A stretch of DNA of 10,953 bases from Smittium mucronatum (lineage: Eukaryota; Kickxellomycota; Harpellomycetes; Harpellales; Legeriomycetaceae), in assembly GCA_001953115.1 (NCBI GenBank), contig LSSL01001177.1, positions 9,493-20,445 on the forward strand, given 5' to 3'. This document shows, piece by piece, positions 8,460 through 10,953 of the stretch. How positions within the stretch are numbered: the first letter of the stretch is position 1; every line of letters starts with the position of its first letter. Made by a program: the position numbers and the translations under genes. Under the pieces are notes generated by a model. That model did no database searches. It saw nothing but the letters and a program-made list of their open reading frames with translations, and was not told where the DNA came from.

Positions 8460-9629
8460 TGGACTAATTAGAGTAAAAATATAGATATTTTGCTTTTTTT
8501 TACATTTATTTGGGTTTAAGACAAGTTAAATTTTGAAATAAAATAAAATATAGATACAATTATTACTTTTTTTTAGATATGTTTTGTTTCGAATTTTTAT
8601 TCTATTTATACTGCTTCTTATATGATTAAATATAAAAATATACATTTTATATTTGTACTAGTTTATCATTAACCCTGGTAACTAGAAATTTTTGGTTTTA
8701 TAAGGTATTATTAATCCGAATCTTAATAAATAACCAAAAATAATCTTTTATAGTAATAAATTGATTTTTTTGATTTTTTTATTATCAATAAAACTTTTTT
8801 AAATCACGATTGCATTTTTGGACTACTTATCTGGCTATTATAAACTGGATTTCTTTAATAATAATAGTTCTGTTCTTAAATTTAGAAATTAATTTATCCA
8901 AATTATAACATTAAAATAAAAATAACATTTTTATTATTCCTTCCAGTTCCTGGATTTGTAAAACTCTTCTATCCATGAGTATCAGCAAATCCAATTAGCT
9001 TAATATTAATATCATAAAATAACGGCTAAGTTCTAATTTACCCTAAGAAAGTATCTCATAAAAAATCGATCTTTTTTTTCTTCTCACCTGGAATTTTTAA
9101 ATAATTATGAAAAAAAATTGCCGTAATTTTTACAAATACGAATGCGGAATTCCCAATTAAAGTTAGAGAATAAAAACGAAAGCGCATTAAAGCAGCATAA
9201 ATGCGGAATATTTTTCGAAATAGTAGATTTTTTGAAGCCAATTATAACTTTATTCGGGATTTGAGTCTATTAATATTGATCCTTTTTTTAATTTTCTGGA
9301 TTTAAAGTGAATAATCCACTATAATTAGTAAAATAATTTATATAAATATAGAGCAAAAAAAAAATTATCGAAAAGATGCTCCAACCTATAAAGAATCCAT
9401 AAATTTGGATTTATACCTATAAAAACCAAATAAGCTTAATAAATTGTAAATTACCTTGATAATTACCCCTAAATTTCTGGAAATTTGTTCAAATATTTTT
9501 TTTGAGAGCTTTTTTGGCTATAAATACCAATATTTATGTATAAGAAAATAGATAAATTAATTCACTCGAATTTACTCCTAGTTAAACCTATTCCTAGTAT
9601 ATGGAAAATCCTACTCTTATTGTTTTAAT

Positions 9630-9651
9630 AAAAAAAAATTTTTTTTTTTTT
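9630..9651. repeat. A9-T13 tract
   Basis: Nine A run directly into thirteen T, giving an 18-bp perfect palindrome with extra T. It is the mirror case of the T10-A10 tract at 4297-4316. Likely compositional. Confidence 0.85.
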
Positions 9652-10542
9652 GAACAGGTACTGTTTCAAATTATTTTCTCGGTTTCAGGGAGCTATTATT
9701 ATCATCTTTCTTAAATAATATATAAGAAAAATAGTTGAAATAAATCGCTTTTATCGCATTAATATTATTATAATATGAAAGAAACAATATCCATTTTTTA
9801 AAATTAAATTAATCTAGAAAATCAAAGACTAGTATTTTTCAGGGTTTATTACTCTACACCACAATCGAATAAAGATATTTTATCTTTTTATTTTAATATG
9901 TATACATTAAAATTAAAAATAAAATACAATTGTTATATTGATAGTCTAATAAATTATATTTTATTTCATCTTTAAAAGTAATAAACTTTCAATATTTAAA
10001 ATTATTTTTTTGATGAAATTTATTTTTAATATTAATTATTTAAAATAATCACTTTCAAATAAATGTCCTTAAATTAATCTTTATTTGGTAAAAAAAAATC
10101 CAAAATCATTCGAATACAATCAAATCAAGCTGAAATTGATAAATTATTTTATTATTCAAAATATAAAAAAATAGGAATTTTATCTTTGTATTTTTTTCTT
10201 AAAAAGTTAAATTAAAACCATGTTAATATTTTGTGGTAAAAATTGACCATATTTCAGTGGTAAAACATTATATTGTAAAACAAATTCGTAAAAAAAATTT
10301 AAACACCTTTCCGAAATTTATATCTTTGATTTTTTTTTACAAAAATATTTTTCATATTAAAACTAAACCTCATACCTCTGTCAATAAGTTATTGGTGTCA
10401 TATGTTTCTGCATTTTGGCACTTTCTGAATTATAGATTTCAAATTTTTTATTTTTTATGATTTTTTCGATTAATTTAACACGAAAATACTCAAATAAAAA
10501 GCACAGAATATCCACAAAGTCCTTAAATCTCCTGTAATTTGC

Positions 10543-10562
10543 TTATTATTATTATTATTATT
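10543..10562. repeat. (TTA)6 microsatellite
   Basis: Six exact TTA units plus TT form a trinucleotide simple repeat following GC and ending before CGGTG. No coding frame includes it. Confidence 0.9.
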
Positions 10563-10953
10563 CGGTGTTTAAAACTGTCAATTATAGAATTTATAATATA
10601 TGATTTGTCATAATTTTACGTGAAAATAGATATAAATATTAATATTTCGATACCAATTTTATATTTTAACTCAATAAAAATATTTAAAAAAAATGCCATT
10701 AAAAAAAACAAATTTTTTGAAAGAAAAAAAAATAACAACCGGTATAATAAATGTTTTTTAAAATTGATATTATTCTAGATAAAAAAAAATTAAGGGATTA
10801 TATATGGTGAATTAATATATGGGGGGTTATTTTAAAGAAAAGGATTTTTTTACGTCAATATTATTGTTATACTACCGATTTAAATACAGGAAACTTTAAA
10901 TCATTTTATTAATTAATAGATACATTTAATATTTAAACTTTTTAATGCATAAT

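Larger units (their letters stand above)
8461..10953. other. Gene-free AT-rich DNA
   Basis: No gene is supported on either strand. Two short open frames were examined: 61 codons on the minus strand (9056-9241) and 75 on the plus strand (10233-10460, beginning with GTG rather than ATG). Both are hydrophobic and Lys-rich with no recognisable motif. The word AATGCGGAAT occurs twice at 9141-9150 and 9200-9209, inside a slightly GC-richer stretch. Small hairpins include TTTGAACAG / CTGTTTCAAA at 9649-9670 and AAAGATA / TATCTTT at 9871-9887. The last 1,000 bases are among the most AT-rich of the window. Confidence 0.75.

Noticed and set aside
9141..9209. Direct repeat AATGCGGAAT 50-60 bases apart as a target-site duplication
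   Set aside because: The 49 bases between the copies show no terminal inverted repeats or element-like features, so a coincidental word match is simpler.
9056..9241. 61-codon minus-strand open frame with hydrophobic stretches
   Set aside because: The hydrophobic run comes from T-rich codons; no family resemblance, and the end is a Lys run from a poly-A tract.
9871..9890. Hairpin followed by T run, resembling a bacterial intrinsic terminator
   Set aside because: The stem is A/T only, no upstream gene exists, and the sequence looks eukaryotic.
10233..10460. 75-codon plus-strand open frame, the longest in the window
   Set aside because: It begins with GTG, not ATG, lies in very AT-rich DNA and has no recognisable motif. 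Eukaryotic context makes a GTG start unlikely.
1..10953. CRISPR array, phage, plasmid origin or bacterial operon
   Set aside because: No regularly spaced identical repeats, no dense open frames, no ribosome binding sites followed by genes; everything fits eukaryotic intergenic DNA.

Overview
This is a very AT-rich window. Counting G+C on sampled 60-base lines gives roughly a fifth G+C. I can support no protein-coding gene, tRNA, rRNA, CRISPR array or intact mobile element on either strand. The longest open frames are about 60 to 75 codons, are rich in Lys, Ile, Asn, Phe and Tyr, and carry no domain or motif I recognise. This is what chance gives in such a sequence. Poly-A and poly-T tracts, scattered stops and decayed simple repeats all point to eukaryotic intergenic DNA.

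The best guess is a nuclear intergenic region of an AT-rich plant genome. The only lineage hint is the block at about 7838-8460. It has a (GTTGA)5 microsatellite preceded by GGATA, then several divergent copies of a motif like GTTTGGATAA with G/T-rich tails. Motifs of this style are common in plant non-autonomous repeat DNA as I know it. This is an inference from a weak signal; I cannot name a species, and other AT-rich eukaryotes are not excluded.

Layout: 1-2242 is featureless AT-rich DNA with a short 12-bp tandem duplication. A 13-base G run sits at 2243-2255, followed by a small GC-rich pocket at 2401-2460. The stretch 2461-5274 is AT-rich with a decayed 10-bp triplet repeat, an ATTAA repeat, a possible foldback (3504-3599), a T10A10 palindrome and a G-over-C skewed block (4501-4680). 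A 96-bp foldback with perfect 19-bp arms lies at 5275-5370. A GC-richer island at 6481-6720 (80 of 240 bases G+C by hand count) carries a 67-codon open frame of unknown meaning. The G/T-rich repeat block is at about 7838-8460 and ends in a 12-base G run. The rest, to 10953, is AT-rich with homopolymers and a TTA microsatellite.

No genes can be shown to work together. The parts worth a second look are the 5275-5370 foldback, the degenerate ~71-bp tandem array with extreme strand skew, the two long G runs, and the 6481-6720 island. I see no convincing undescribed system here.
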